Shown here one piece after another: positions 20,318 through 29,521 of a stretch of DNA of 64,000 nt. A program made the position numbers and the translations under genes. The stretch spans positions 11,407,828-11,471,827 of the forward strand of contig CM055097.1 in the NCBI GenBank assembly GCA_029204225.1, read 5' to 3'. Each line of letters opens with the position of its first letter. Within the stretch, counting starts at the first letter, position 1. Source of the DNA: Diphasiastrum complanatum. Lineage: Eukaryota > Streptophyta > Lycopodiopsida > Lycopodiales > Lycopodiaceae. The notes under the pieces were generated by a model. That model saw only the letters and a list, made by a program, of their open reading frames with translations, ran no database searches and had not been told where the DNA came from.

Positions 20318-22969
20318 TCAAAATATCGTAATACTTGGCGAGTTTTTAGCTTGATATCTAAATTGTGCTATTCTATAAAGCCACTGAAAAAGTTGAACTA
20401 AATATTTATTTCTTGAATTGTGTCCTCCATGATTTGTTGCTCTATGAAATGCTCCCCTTGCTTGCCAATGAGATTTTTTCATGTCTTGTAATGACTCCCA
20501 TATTCCTTTGCAAAATAAGTTGCATGATGAAGAAGGATGTGCTGCAAACAATAGTTTTGATTAGTTACATCAGTAGAAAAAAATATAAGCCTGAATGAGA
20601 AAAGTACCAGATAATGATATAGATTAGCACCATGTTATGAGTAACGTTGTCTTTTCCCCAACAATCATGTACAAATTTTACAAATGTGGTGCAATGATTT
20701 TGCAAAGCCCTCATATCTTCTGATGATAGGTTTTCTTTCCTGATAACACCTATGAGTTTGTCTAAGTTGGTCCACACTTGTCCCTTTTCCATTTACTTCC
20801 TTCCAATGTTCGTGTGGCTTGAACAATTTCTCTCCAAATTTCGTATCTGACACTTGATTCTTTGCATGTGTGATTGGATAAAAATCTTCTTGCTTTAGCA
20901 CCTCCAATTGATGGCTTATTAGAAATGTTTTCTTTTTTCCGTGAGAGTGTCACTTTTTTCAATTGTGACATTCCCTTTATGTAGTCCTGCATTTGACAGA
21001 ACTATTTCCAACCTCCTAATTGCTGCTTTAGCCACTGACTCTGGTTTATGATTCCATGCTAGTAGAATATGCAGGTAAATTAGTTTTTCAATAATACGAA
21101 CCTCTGCATGCAATGTGCATATGTGAACATATTTTAATGAAATTGGTTGAACACTTTTCATATTTGGATATTCAGCTTCTCGTGTTGGGCCAATGTTTGT
21201 TGATCATCCCTTCATATTGTAGCATCCTTCATGCAATAAAGACATGGATGCTTTGATGTTGCCCCATGAGAGACATTATACATACATTTTAATGCTTTCA
21301 AATCCCCTGCAAGGTGCCATTGAATTTAATAACTTCCATGGTTTTTTACTGTAAATTTCTCACCCTCCAAATGTCTCTTTATAATCTCGCCATAGTTTGT
21401 TCTTGAAAATATCCATGATAGTATTTTATGGTCCTCTTTCAAGACCTGTAGAGAAACAAGTAATGCATCACATGTCAATAATGGATTGTTAATATAGATA
21501 TTCTAAATGAAAATTGGAATGTATACCTGGAATGCCGCCAACCACCTTATGTGATTTTTCGATTGAACACTAAACGTTCGATCATCTGTATCTGAAATTT
21601 TGTTCGTCAAAGTGACACTCACTCGTTCCAACTTCTTACCCTTGATGATTTCAGATTCATCTAATTTTATTACAATAATGATCTTTCCATTCACTTGATG
21701 TTCGTCTAGTTTGTAGAATCGAATAAGATATTTTAGAACATTTTCAATATCAAGAAAAATATTATTGCAATAGTTGTAATTGAGCTCACCATATTTTGAT
21801 TTGTATAATTCAGTTATGTGAAGTTGTTGGCCAACTACTTTGAGCATTCCGTCATTATAAAAATTTCTAGCTAATCTTATCCGATATGGACACGAAAGAT
21901 AAATTTTCTTCACCATCACTTGGGAAAAAACTTCTTTTAACTATTTTAAAAAAAGTAGAATAAGCATTTCGGCTAATTCCAGATACATCACATGCACCTT
22001 CTTGTATCACATTCGCATCCAAGTATGATTGAATCTTAATCAAAACAGTCTCTACAATTTCATTTTTCATTTTTTCAAACCGAGTATTTTTTATCATTTC
22101 CTTTGCTGGCTTTCTTGGTAAAACATGACTTAAAGATGATCCAATGCATGACCGATCTACTAAATAGTTCTTTGCCACCAAACATGATCTACAACAAACA
22201 TATAAAACTCAAATTATGTTTACTAAATAAATAATCCATGTTATCAAGTGCAAACCAAACTTAAATGACATATACAAATCAAATAAAAAGTTTACATGAC
22301 AACATACTTGAATGCTCGAATTCGTTTTCTTAGATTGCCGCTATGTGTAGATAAGTCATCAATATTCTTCATCGGTACTCTCTTTCTTTTCCTCTTCATC
22401 ATTGCCTTATTGATAACTTTTATATCAACAGCAGATTTCAAACTCTTGGATCGCAACTTTTCCATGGATTCTAACATTTCTTGGTTTGATCCCCACAGAG
22501 TAGTGACAATAGCATTCAACTCTGACATAGCATTCTTGAGTGCATTGTTTTCAGCACTAGTGTGTTGCACATAATGAAGCAATTGTTAATCTGCAAATTG
22601 CAATTGTTGATTAGCAAACTGTAATTGTTGATTAGCAAACTGTAATTGTTGATTAAGACAATGTATGCTATGCATTCCAATATCACGCAACCTTTGACAA
22701 TATCCAAGTAATCCGCTATTTTCTTCACATACATATCTGAGAAGATGAGTTACGGACTTAAAATTTGGACACACATTGATAGCTGGATCATTAGGATAAA
22801 TTGATCCATCCACCCACAAATCTATATTCATATGATTATTCATTTTCAAATCTCTAACTATTGCAGCAACATTCTCTACAACTTTCGAATTTTTCTTAAT
22901 AATTGGAGTGCATTCCATCGGAAGAGCAACATGCAAATGGAACATTGCCATTGTTAAAGCTACAATCAT
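20318..22969 (-). pseudogene. Multi-exon DDE-like transposase of unrecognised family
   Basis: Reverse-strand exons in order: 22969-22590 (MIVALTMAMFHLHVALPMEC, ending in NQQLQFA repeats), 22582-22300 (coiled-coil-like, then KAMMKRKRKRVPMKNIDD), 22190-21880 (RFEKMKNEIVETVLIKIQSY, ending near FFPSDGEENL), 21919-21520 (GKIIIVIKLDESEIIKGKKL then ERVSVTLTNK, RTFSVQSKNHIRWLAAFQ), 21447-21180 (HLAGDLKALKCMY then SHGATSKHPCLYCMKDA), 21160-20600 (VWTNLDKLIGVIRKENLSSE, FVKFVHDCWGKDNVTHNM), and 20540-20340 (WESLQDMKKSHWQARGAFHR, LVQLFQWLYRIAQFRYQ). The spaced LDESE and GDLKAL followed by HPCLYC, then a C-terminal part resembling proteins with a VTPYMH motif, fit a DDE transposase. I cannot assign a superfamily. 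Frameshifts and stops are present. GT-AG boundaries are plausible but not proven. Confidence 0.5.
22581..22655 (-). repeat. 21-bp tandem repeat encoding NQQLQFA
   Basis: About three and a half copies of aattgttgattagcaaactgt; two middle copies (22602-22643) are almost identical. On the reverse strand they encode repeated NQQLQFA, a glutamine-rich coil within the first exon of the DDE-like gene. Confidence 0.85.
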
Positions 22970-23242
22970 GTAAATGAATCAAACTACAGTAAATCAATAT
23001 GAATAGATCTAGCATTCCTTACTTTTGTAATGTTTATGTCGCATTGAAAAATTGTCCCGCCTCATATTTTACTATAAGCATACAATGATTTCAAAAGTTC
23101 TACTTCTCCCGCTTCAGTTTTTTCATTGAGCACACCAATATTTTCAGTCTTAAAGCTCTAGTCCCGAATTTTGAAACAAGCATGAAGAGAAGTTATTAAA
23201 TCTCATGCTTAACTAACTATTGTCTGAAGTTAACCATACTAG

Positions 23243-23677
23243 TTAAACGTCGGGCAAGGCTGGAAACTCTAAAAATGGCAACCAAAAGTTACCGGTTTTC
23301 ATTCGCTCTCTACGTAACCTCTCTCTAAAGTGAAAATTCTTAAAGGGCCTATTTTGAGCCCAGATTTCCCCTAATGTTATGATTGCATTTGGCCCTCTAC
23401 AAACTACCTTGAACCATTTCACATCAAATAAAAAATAGTGTCCACTTTCACCAAATGACACATCATAAATATTTTGTATAATTCCTACGTATTCTATGTC
23501 TCTTGAGATGGGATTCCGATCTCGTGCACTACTTTGACTTTCTTGTTGGAAAGATGCTATTACACCACAATCATGTGTGCGTCTCTTGTTATCAATCCTT
23601 TCAACACAAAAGTGAAAACCAAAAGCCCATATCGCATTATACATTTTGCACTGCCACATGACAAACATAAATCTCAT
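23243..23677 (-). pseudogene. DUF4216-like exon of a CACTA transposase
   Basis: 144 residues with FGFHFCVERIDNKRRTHDCG then VIASFQQESQSSARDRNP, IEYVGIIQNIYDVSFGESGH then YFLFDVKWFKVVCRGPNAII. DUF4216 has this layout: GYRFHT-like start, an R-T-Q-N-S-G-V-like strand, then YYG.l..I.eL.Y with a K-C-x-W ending. DUF4216 sits at the C-terminal end of plant CACTA (En/Spm) transposases. Here the next exon upstream already belongs to the N-terminal part, so the catalytic Tnp2 core is missing between them. Confidence 0.6.
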
Positions 23678-23739
23678 AAATAATCACTGTGAATGAACAT
23701 GGCATTTCAAAATGATTAAACAAATATTGTTATAAACAA

Positions 23740-24260
23740 GAATGTTCTAATAATAAAGTATCTAAAGAATAATACCTTCCATTTGCATCCTCTTGCAAAG
23801 TCCCCATCACTCCATCTGTATTTGGCTTGAAGATTTAATAGAAGTAGAGAAGTCGCCAAACGAGATGCCTTTGCTCTAAGATACAATGTGGTCTTTGATT
23901 CTTCTCGCAATTTTATTTCTTCTTTAGACAAAAGTGCCTCCTCATCTTGTTTATTGTGTCTAGCTGCACTATTGTTCTCGTACATATCATCCAACATGTC
24001 TCCCATGACTTCAAATTCATCATTCATTGGAATCTCATTTTCATCGTTGGAACTTGTTTGCGAAGAAGTAGATCTAGATGAGCTAGATTCAGATGCATTA
24101 GTCTCTTGATTAATGCGCTCATCAATTTCCATCCATCATCTCTTTTAAGGCTTGACGTAGACGACGAGGTAATTGCTTTATATGAGGACCGTTGTATTGC
24201 ACTCATTGTCTACGTCGACCATTACGAGGATTATTGTCTCCAACGCTAAATGAGGATGAA
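23740..24260 (-). pseudogene. CACTA-type transposase N-terminal exons
   Basis: A first segment near 24250-24135 reads GDNNPRNGRRRQ, a stop, then VQYNGPHIKQLPRRLRQALK then EMM. The main exon (24132-23790) is acidic and serine-rich (ASESSSSRSTSSQTSSNDEN, EFEVMGDMLDDMYENN) and ends SKTTLYLRAKASRLATSLLL then LNLQAKYRWSDGDF, followed by a possible donor gtatta at about 23780. Plant CACTA transposases carry an acidic segment and then a G.s.S.L...l.LlnLk...gWs motif just before the Tnp2 core. The core itself is absent here. Confidence 0.55.
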
Positions 24261-24289
24261 GAATCCTATATACCAAAATAACAACAAGT

Positions 24290-24390
24290 AGGTTGAAACA
24301 ATGCTTGATAAACATTTCCTCCCAATACTTGATAGATCTAAATGTTGCATATGAATATAAATTACCTCTTTTTTTAAAAAGTATGAACAT
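24290..24390 (-). pseudogene. Duplicated tail of the SET domain
   Basis: Reads YATFRSIKYWEEMFIKHCFN, matching CATRSIRFGEELFIKYSFN in the fuller copy at 24634-25398. Nucleotide similarity around 24290-24360 and 24490-24530 to 24650-24740 supports a local duplication. It ends directly before the CACTA-like N-terminal exon. Confidence 0.6.
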
Positions 24391-24633
24391 ACCAATGTAT
24401 CTATTAGACCATTTTTCTTTTCAACTTGTTAACATTCAATTGACTCAAAGAATTGCACGCTTCTATATATATTTATGAATTTTACATTCATTAGTTTTCA
24501 CTTAGTATCTTATGTAAACATCTAGGCAAATGACGAATAATGCTCCTAACATTTGACATATTTAATGACACAAACCAAATACAATCAAGATGCATGGATT
24601 ATACATCTCTGCATATCAACAAAATTTAAATCT

Positions 24634-25655
24634 TCACATTTGACTTATTGTCTTTTGCAAACATTTGGGTAGAGGACGGTTGAAACTATACTTGATGAAC
24701 AATTCCTCGCCAAACCTGATAGATCTAGTGGCACAGACCATTACATAAATGCCCTTTACATTTGTAGTAAAATATTCTTTTTTTCCATTGGTGCGTTCTT
24801 CAAAATCACAATTCATCAATAGAGGGTGGCCAATGGAACTATTTATATATGCAGCAATGTTTCCATGCACATCTGGACATCCATCAATGTATGTACGATT
24901 TGCCCTTGAGATGTTGCCTCCTTGCATGCGTTGCTTCTCTAAAGAACAAGCATTTGAATTCAAGCCATATACTTGCATCCTCCATTGGTGACGACACAAA
25001 GCATGCCAATCACCCCAATTGTATTGAGGTCCTACATATGGCATCAATGTCACAACGCTATTTAGAGGGACCTCAATACTACTCAATGCAAAAAGGCCCA
25101 AATCAGCCTCAGGAAAGTGTTCACTAGGCATGATCATGTACATTCGACCCCAATACGTAAATGGTGTTCCATTTAATGGTAATGGTGATTGGAGTGGCCA
25201 ACACGAATATCTACTTCTAGTTAAAGTTTTTACTAATGGTTGCAAGCTAGGTGGAAGAGGAAGGTCAGAAAAAGAACCTAGAATGTTTTTTGACACATCA
25301 ACAGTGCGTAGTAATTTGCAATTATCTTTCAAACTAGTCATAATAAGTCCAAAACGTGTTCTCTTTTTTAAAAAGGTGGTCGAGTTTGTGGAATCCACGT
25401 GGAGTATCGTGGAGGACTCATGTGCAACATCTAGGATAGGTGTGGTTGGGTGGTAAGAGATTTGGAGACATGGATTGAATCACAAGGCATTAATGAACTT
25501 ATTATATCATGCAAGGGGTCATCATCAACAAGAGCATCATCTAAGGCCAACGATGATCCAAAATCAATATTCATGTGATTTATCCTATCAATAATATTCT
25601 TGATCTCTCTTGCAACTCTTTTCCTTGAAACCAACTTATGTTCCTTCTTCTGCAA
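24634..25655 (-). pseudogene. SET-domain protein within a transposon block
   Basis: Two reverse ORFs, 25655-25431 (KRVAREIKNIIDRINHMNID then acidic) and 25398-24634, appear to be one chain with a one-step frameshift near 25440. The second has the SET layout: ADLGLFALSSIEVPLNSVVT (N-terminal SET strands), NIAAYINSSIGHPLLMNCDF (equivalent of the NH..xPNxxF motif, with weakened NHS) and CATRSIRFGEELFIKYSF (GEEL..Y motif with the conserved tyrosine). SET proteins are lysine methyltransferases. There is no visible pre-SET or post-SET cysteine cluster. It sits between CACTA-like N-terminal exons on the same strand, so capture or fusion is likely. Substrate unknown. Confidence 0.65.
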
Positions 25656-25677
25656 AAGTTAAAAATGTTAGATGTAT

Positions 25678-25680
<3 letters not shown>

Positions 25681-25772
<92 letters not shown>
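25681..25772. repeat. (TC)46 microsatellite
   Basis: An uninterrupted TC run of 92 bp. ORFs across it encoding repeated RE are artefacts of the repeat. Confidence 0.98.
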
Positions 25773-25775
<3 letters not shown>

Positions 25776-25837
25776 CATGAAACATAAATTGATATATAAC
25801 ACAAATCGTAAACCAGTAGCATGAAACACAGACATGA

Positions 25838-25892
25838 ACACACACAAACACACGCACGCACACACACCCACCCACACCCACCCTAAACACAC
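25838..25892. repeat. CA/CCA-rich simple sequence
   Basis: Cytosine-adenine alternation with interruptions (acacaca, acccaccc), about 65 bp downstream of the TC run. Low complexity only. Confidence 0.8.
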
Positions 25893-26452
25893 ATGAAGAG
25901 AAAAACAGAAAGAACATTATAGAGTGCTAATTAAAACTCCCAAACCACACGATTATATCCTACTCCAGAATGTCACCACATGCTCCCTCCCTGTGGCATT
26001 TGGGCTTTTTTGTGGAACTCATCTTCCAACAAAAAAACATTTGAACCATGTCTTTAACAGAAGAAAACAAGGGCTACACACCTTCCTAGAATTGGGAGTG
26101 TTGGTTACCTTTAACTTGACTATCACGAGGAGACCTCTTCATCCTCCTGGATGACGTCATAGACCACCAGTGGCCCTTCATGCTGCGGGCCGTATTACAT
26201 CCTTTTATAGCATCATCATCAGCACCAGACTAGATGATAGCGTCATACCTCACTCATGACTTTTAGCAGTATACATGCTCCCACATGTTTCTTATAGCAT
26301 CACATCTATTTCAGTTCATAGCTTTAACTTTAGATTTGCTATTTCTGTTACTGTTTTGAAGAAGTTTCATATGCTCCCATGGTTATCACATACTTGACAT
26401 GTACATTTACTAGTCTTATATGTCTTTTGGCCTAGAAAAGACATTAATAAAG

Positions 26453-26453
<1 letters not shown>

Positions 26454-26495
<42 letters not shown>
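26454..26495. repeat. (CT)n microsatellite
   Basis: About 40 bp of CT repeats ending before cacgtg. Confidence 0.95.
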
Positions 26496-26497
<2 letters not shown>

Positions 26498-26537
26498 GTG
26501 AATGAGTCTATTATGGGTGATTGGATATGGAAATCAA

Positions 26538-26702
26538 GATTAACTACATCTAATCATTCTATTTGGATTTTTTCTTTTAGAAGCAAGTGAGAGATTAACT
26601 TCATCTAATCATTCTATTTGGATTTTTTCTTTTAGAAGCAAGTGAGAGATTAACTTCATCTAATTATTCTATTTTGATTTCTCCTTTTAGAAACAAGTGA
26701 GA
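26538..26702. repeat. 55-bp tandem repeat, three copies
   Basis: Units at 26538-26592, 26593-26647 and 26648-26702, each starting gattaact and containing ttcttttagaagcaagtga. The first two differ at only a few bases, the third is more diverged. It lies in a non-coding interval of the transposon block. Confidence 0.9.
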
Positions 26703-26839
26703 GATTAATTTTAAAGTATCGTGGCACTCATCCTATCGCTCAATATTTATTGGCCAAACTATACTTGAAGTGTCATAAGGGTCAAAGATTAAAGCATTTC
26801 CAAAAAACACTTTAAAGAGTTTACCTCTTGTACTCTTGG

Positions 26840-27560
26840 ATTCTCTATGTGCACTCCATTGGCCCAAATATGATCGTTGACAATCCTCCTTGTCCGAATC
26901 CTAAGGCCTTTGTATTGTGTGCATGTACATGGTATTCTCTCATCATGTTCTGGTTGAAACTGGTCCAATAATCCAATTGCAAATTGCAGAAATTCTTTCA
27001 GTGTTATTCAAGTGAAAATTGACAAATTCTAACATGTGACAAATTGTAACATGTGACAAAAACTGACAAAATAGTCTTTGTACATTTGTTGCATTTGCAA
27101 CCTTCATTTGTGAGAGTGGTGTCTTGGCTTTCCAAAGAGCAATATATTATATCAAAATCCTTAACCAAATCGGAGTATATCACTATTACAAATTAAAAAA
27201 TTATGACATAAATCAATATACATACATGTGATGGATCAATAGGCGGTCTACGTCGACCAATGGAAGAGCTTGAAGATGAACCAGTCAATAGTTGTTCATT
27301 GTACTTTAATCTTGCTTGCTCCTTTTTTCTGTGATAGAGCTCAATTCTTTTTTCTTTCTCTAAATCACATGGAGGTACAATAATTTCTTTAAAATTCATA
27401 ATTCCAATTAAATGTCATTGTAAGAATAAATTTGCAAGAAAAACACTCATATTCAAATAACAAATAAAGTGCAATTGATGTCAATATCAATAACAATATA
27501 TACTTGTTGTTGCGATCATGAGATGAATCGCTATCTGATGATGATAACATCGTCGATGAC
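26840..27560 (-). pseudogene. N-terminal exons of a CACTA-like or SET-linked gene
   Basis: Three plausible exons. 27560-27496 starts MSSTMLSSSDSDSSHDRNN and ends at a gtatat donor. 27399-27205 reads IIVPPCDLEKEKRIELYHRK then a serine run and GRRRPPIDPSH, ending at gtatgt. 26990-26836 reads LLDQFQPEHDERIPCTCTQY then KGLRIRTRRIVNDHIWANGV, ending at gtaaac. The C-T-C with R..V..HI...G pattern recalls the N-terminal transposase-associated region of plant CACTA proteins. GRRRPP resembles NGRRRQ in the second N-terminal exon at 24.2 kb, hinting at a duplicated 5' end. Confidence 0.4.
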
Positions 27561-27919
27561 ATATACACAATGTAGCCAGCTACTCTATACCACATCATAA
27601 GTAATCATTATGAGACTGTATGTACTGAACAAATATAATAAAAATTGTTAAAGACATGCCAACATCTAGTCCATGTATATTCTAGCTATGCTTAATGTAC
27701 ATCTAATATTCTAGTAACATTGCTATCAAGAAAATTGCTTGGGTGGGGCAACACATGATGAGCAATCAAAATGAGGTTCATACTGACAAATGTTAGACAT
27801 CAATAGATAGTGCGCGCAGGCCTATCTCAACTAATTTAAATACCACATAGCAGTCAATGTTCGAAGCTTTCAGTTTGAACTCTTGTCCAAGATGAGTGAT
27901 GATCTCACTTAATCTTTTT

Positions 27920-28222
27920 TCAGGTTGTTCTTAATCTAGGCGATTATCGTTTGCATTGTATTGCATATCGTATTAAGACAACCAGTTATATCATAATGCG
28001 TCTTCAAAATATTGGTCTCATTACCCAGCATGCTCTCTTGTGGATGGAAAGACATTTTCGTCTTTATTTTACAGTGATGCCTACAACTGGCCGACTTCAT
28101 TTGGCAACAAATTTTCAAGATCAAATATTTTCTCATTGTACAAGGATGACATGGTTAGTGCAATGAGATATTTTGCTTGATCCATTGCTGGACAACGGAC
28201 CATATTATCTTCTATGTAAGCC
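27920..28222 (+). CDS. Possible exon, unrecognised
   Basis: After a possible acceptor (tttttcag at about 27923) a frame reads VVLNLGDYRLHCIAYRIKTT then MRLQNIGLITQHALLWMERH and PTTGRLHLATNFQDQIF. A shift leads to LYKDDMVSAMRYFA and IAGQRTILSSM before a gtaagc donor at about 28217. One stop interrupts it. No family recognised. Confidence 0.25.
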
Positions 28223-28665
28223 ATTTTTTTGAGCATGTTTCAAACCTGTCTGGTATTCAACAAAATGACATTTTCTTCTATAGACAGACACATCGTGGTA
28301 CATCTAAATTGTTCAAACAATCTAGTAAACATCCTGTCCAGTCTTTGCTTGAACAGCAGGAAGAAATGGAAAAGATCAGTAAAATGCATGAACAAGAGAG
28401 GACTTATGGAGATAACAGGTATACAGACTATATCCCTGAATCTAACATAGTGTTCATAAAATACTTCAGAATTAGGTTGCGCAGTCTTGAAACCTAAGTT
28501 CTCAGTAATTCCAAACTCAATAAGAAATGTTGGTTCCGAATGTCTTCATCCACTGTTGCTATAGCCTCTTTGGGTAAATCGATCTACTTGATCACCTGAT
28601 TGTATCTTTGCTTTTGTTGATTTTTCTTTGGTACAAGTGCTTTCGGTGGTGGCATCTTGGAGACT

Positions 28666-28863
28666 TTAGAATGTTGACTGAGGCGGTTGAGCTGGTATTC
28701 GTTGAACTCCATAATGCATAGAATCCATGTGGTGTAGGATCTGCTCATCTATCATCTCAGCTTCCTCGTCATAGGACAATGCATGTTGCCAAGGAACTAA
28801 ATCATCTTCAACAGGTTTCGGAATAGGTTCCGGTGATAGCCATGCTATGTTTATCATGTTCAT
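28666..28863 (-). CDS. Possible exon, unrecognised
   Basis: 65 residues, INIAWLSPEPIPKPVEDDLV then ALSYDEEAEMIDEQILHHMD and IPAQPPQSTF. Acidic with no domain I recognise. It abuts the start of copia tail sequence on the other strand. Confidence 0.2.
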   Translation of the reverse strand: MNMINIAWLSPEPIPKPVEDDLVPWQHALSYDEEAEMIDEQILHHMDSMHYGVQRIPAQPPQSTF

Positions 28864-28879
28864 CCCATATGAGCATTAG

Positions 28880-29240
28880 AGAAAATATGAGCCCAAAGAG
28901 GGTCCTATTGAAGAAACAAAGTGTTTCTGATTACAAAGCCTTGCTAACTTATAGCCCTTCACCTGACGAAGATGTTCACGAACTCGAACATATGGAGACA
29001 CGAAACACGAAGAGTTTCGCGAACACGAAAGCCAACAGAGACGAAGACGAACGGTTCATGAACACAAATGGTTCGCGAACACGAAGAATCCACGAACGAG
29101 ATTCCTTTGCGGTCCAGCAAGAGAGAAAGGCAGACGAGGTAAACGAAACCAATGGTAGAAATGAAACCCGTTCTGTCCTCACGCTCCAAGGAGTACCACC
29201 AGAGATCACGCAAGTGCCCAGAAGCACATAGATCTGACCT
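28880..29240 (+). mobile_element. Copia 3' tail fragment
   Basis: 28911-29000 is homologous to 32461-32545: both encode KKQSV, ALL, YSPSPDEDVHELEHMET (SPSLDKDVRELEHLET in the other). The latter follows copia RNase H, so this is the post-RNase H tail of a second copy of the same family. The remainder (to 29229) is rich in N, E, R and T and derives from short repeats. Confidence 0.6.
28975..29110 (+). repeat. Imperfect repeats of a cgaacacgaa motif
   Basis: The motif cgaacacgaa and close variants (cacgaaacacgaag, gcgaacacgaa, gacgaagacgaac) recur many times. In the homologous tail at 32.5 kb only the first unit, gttcgcgaactcgaac, is present, so the array expanded in this copy. Confidence 0.65.
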
Positions 29241-29241
29241 G

Positions 29242-29510
29242 ATGGCATGATGTCAGCAGATACTTCCTAGGTCATGGCTAATTTGCCACTCTTATAATTC
29301 CCTGATTAGTTGTAGATGTATAATCATTCTAATCTTAGGTTTACATATAGAGAACGTACTTACTGGATAATACTTGACATATATCAGAACATGATACACA
29401 GAGTGTAACTAAGAGAAGAGACACTGAAGAAGTCTGATGCTAGTAAGCAATCAAGACAAACACAGACAAAAGCTTTGTCTGCGTGCGAGAAGATAATTTT
29501 TTCTAGGACC
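29242..29510 (+). repeat. Possible copia LTR remnant
   Basis: Follows the copia tail. It has a TATA-like segment (catatagaga at about 29345) and no coding potential. Protease-end sequence starts at 29522, so the primer site and Gag have been lost. There is no matching partner, so the call rests on position. Confidence 0.35.
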
Positions 29511-29521
29511 AGAAGATCCAA

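Noticed and set aside
22581-22655. Short regular repeats that could suggest a CRISPR-like array
   Set aside because: The repeats are directly adjacent 21-bp units without spacers and encode a repeated heptapeptide in a eukaryotic gene.
23888-24109. Forward serine-rich ORF over the acidic CACTA exon
   Set aside because: Antisense of an S/D/E-rich exon; the reverse frame continues into the motif LNLQAKYRWSDGDF.
25580-25892. Long arginine/glutamate repeat ORFs
   Set aside because: They exist only because the TC microsatellite has no stop codons in any frame.
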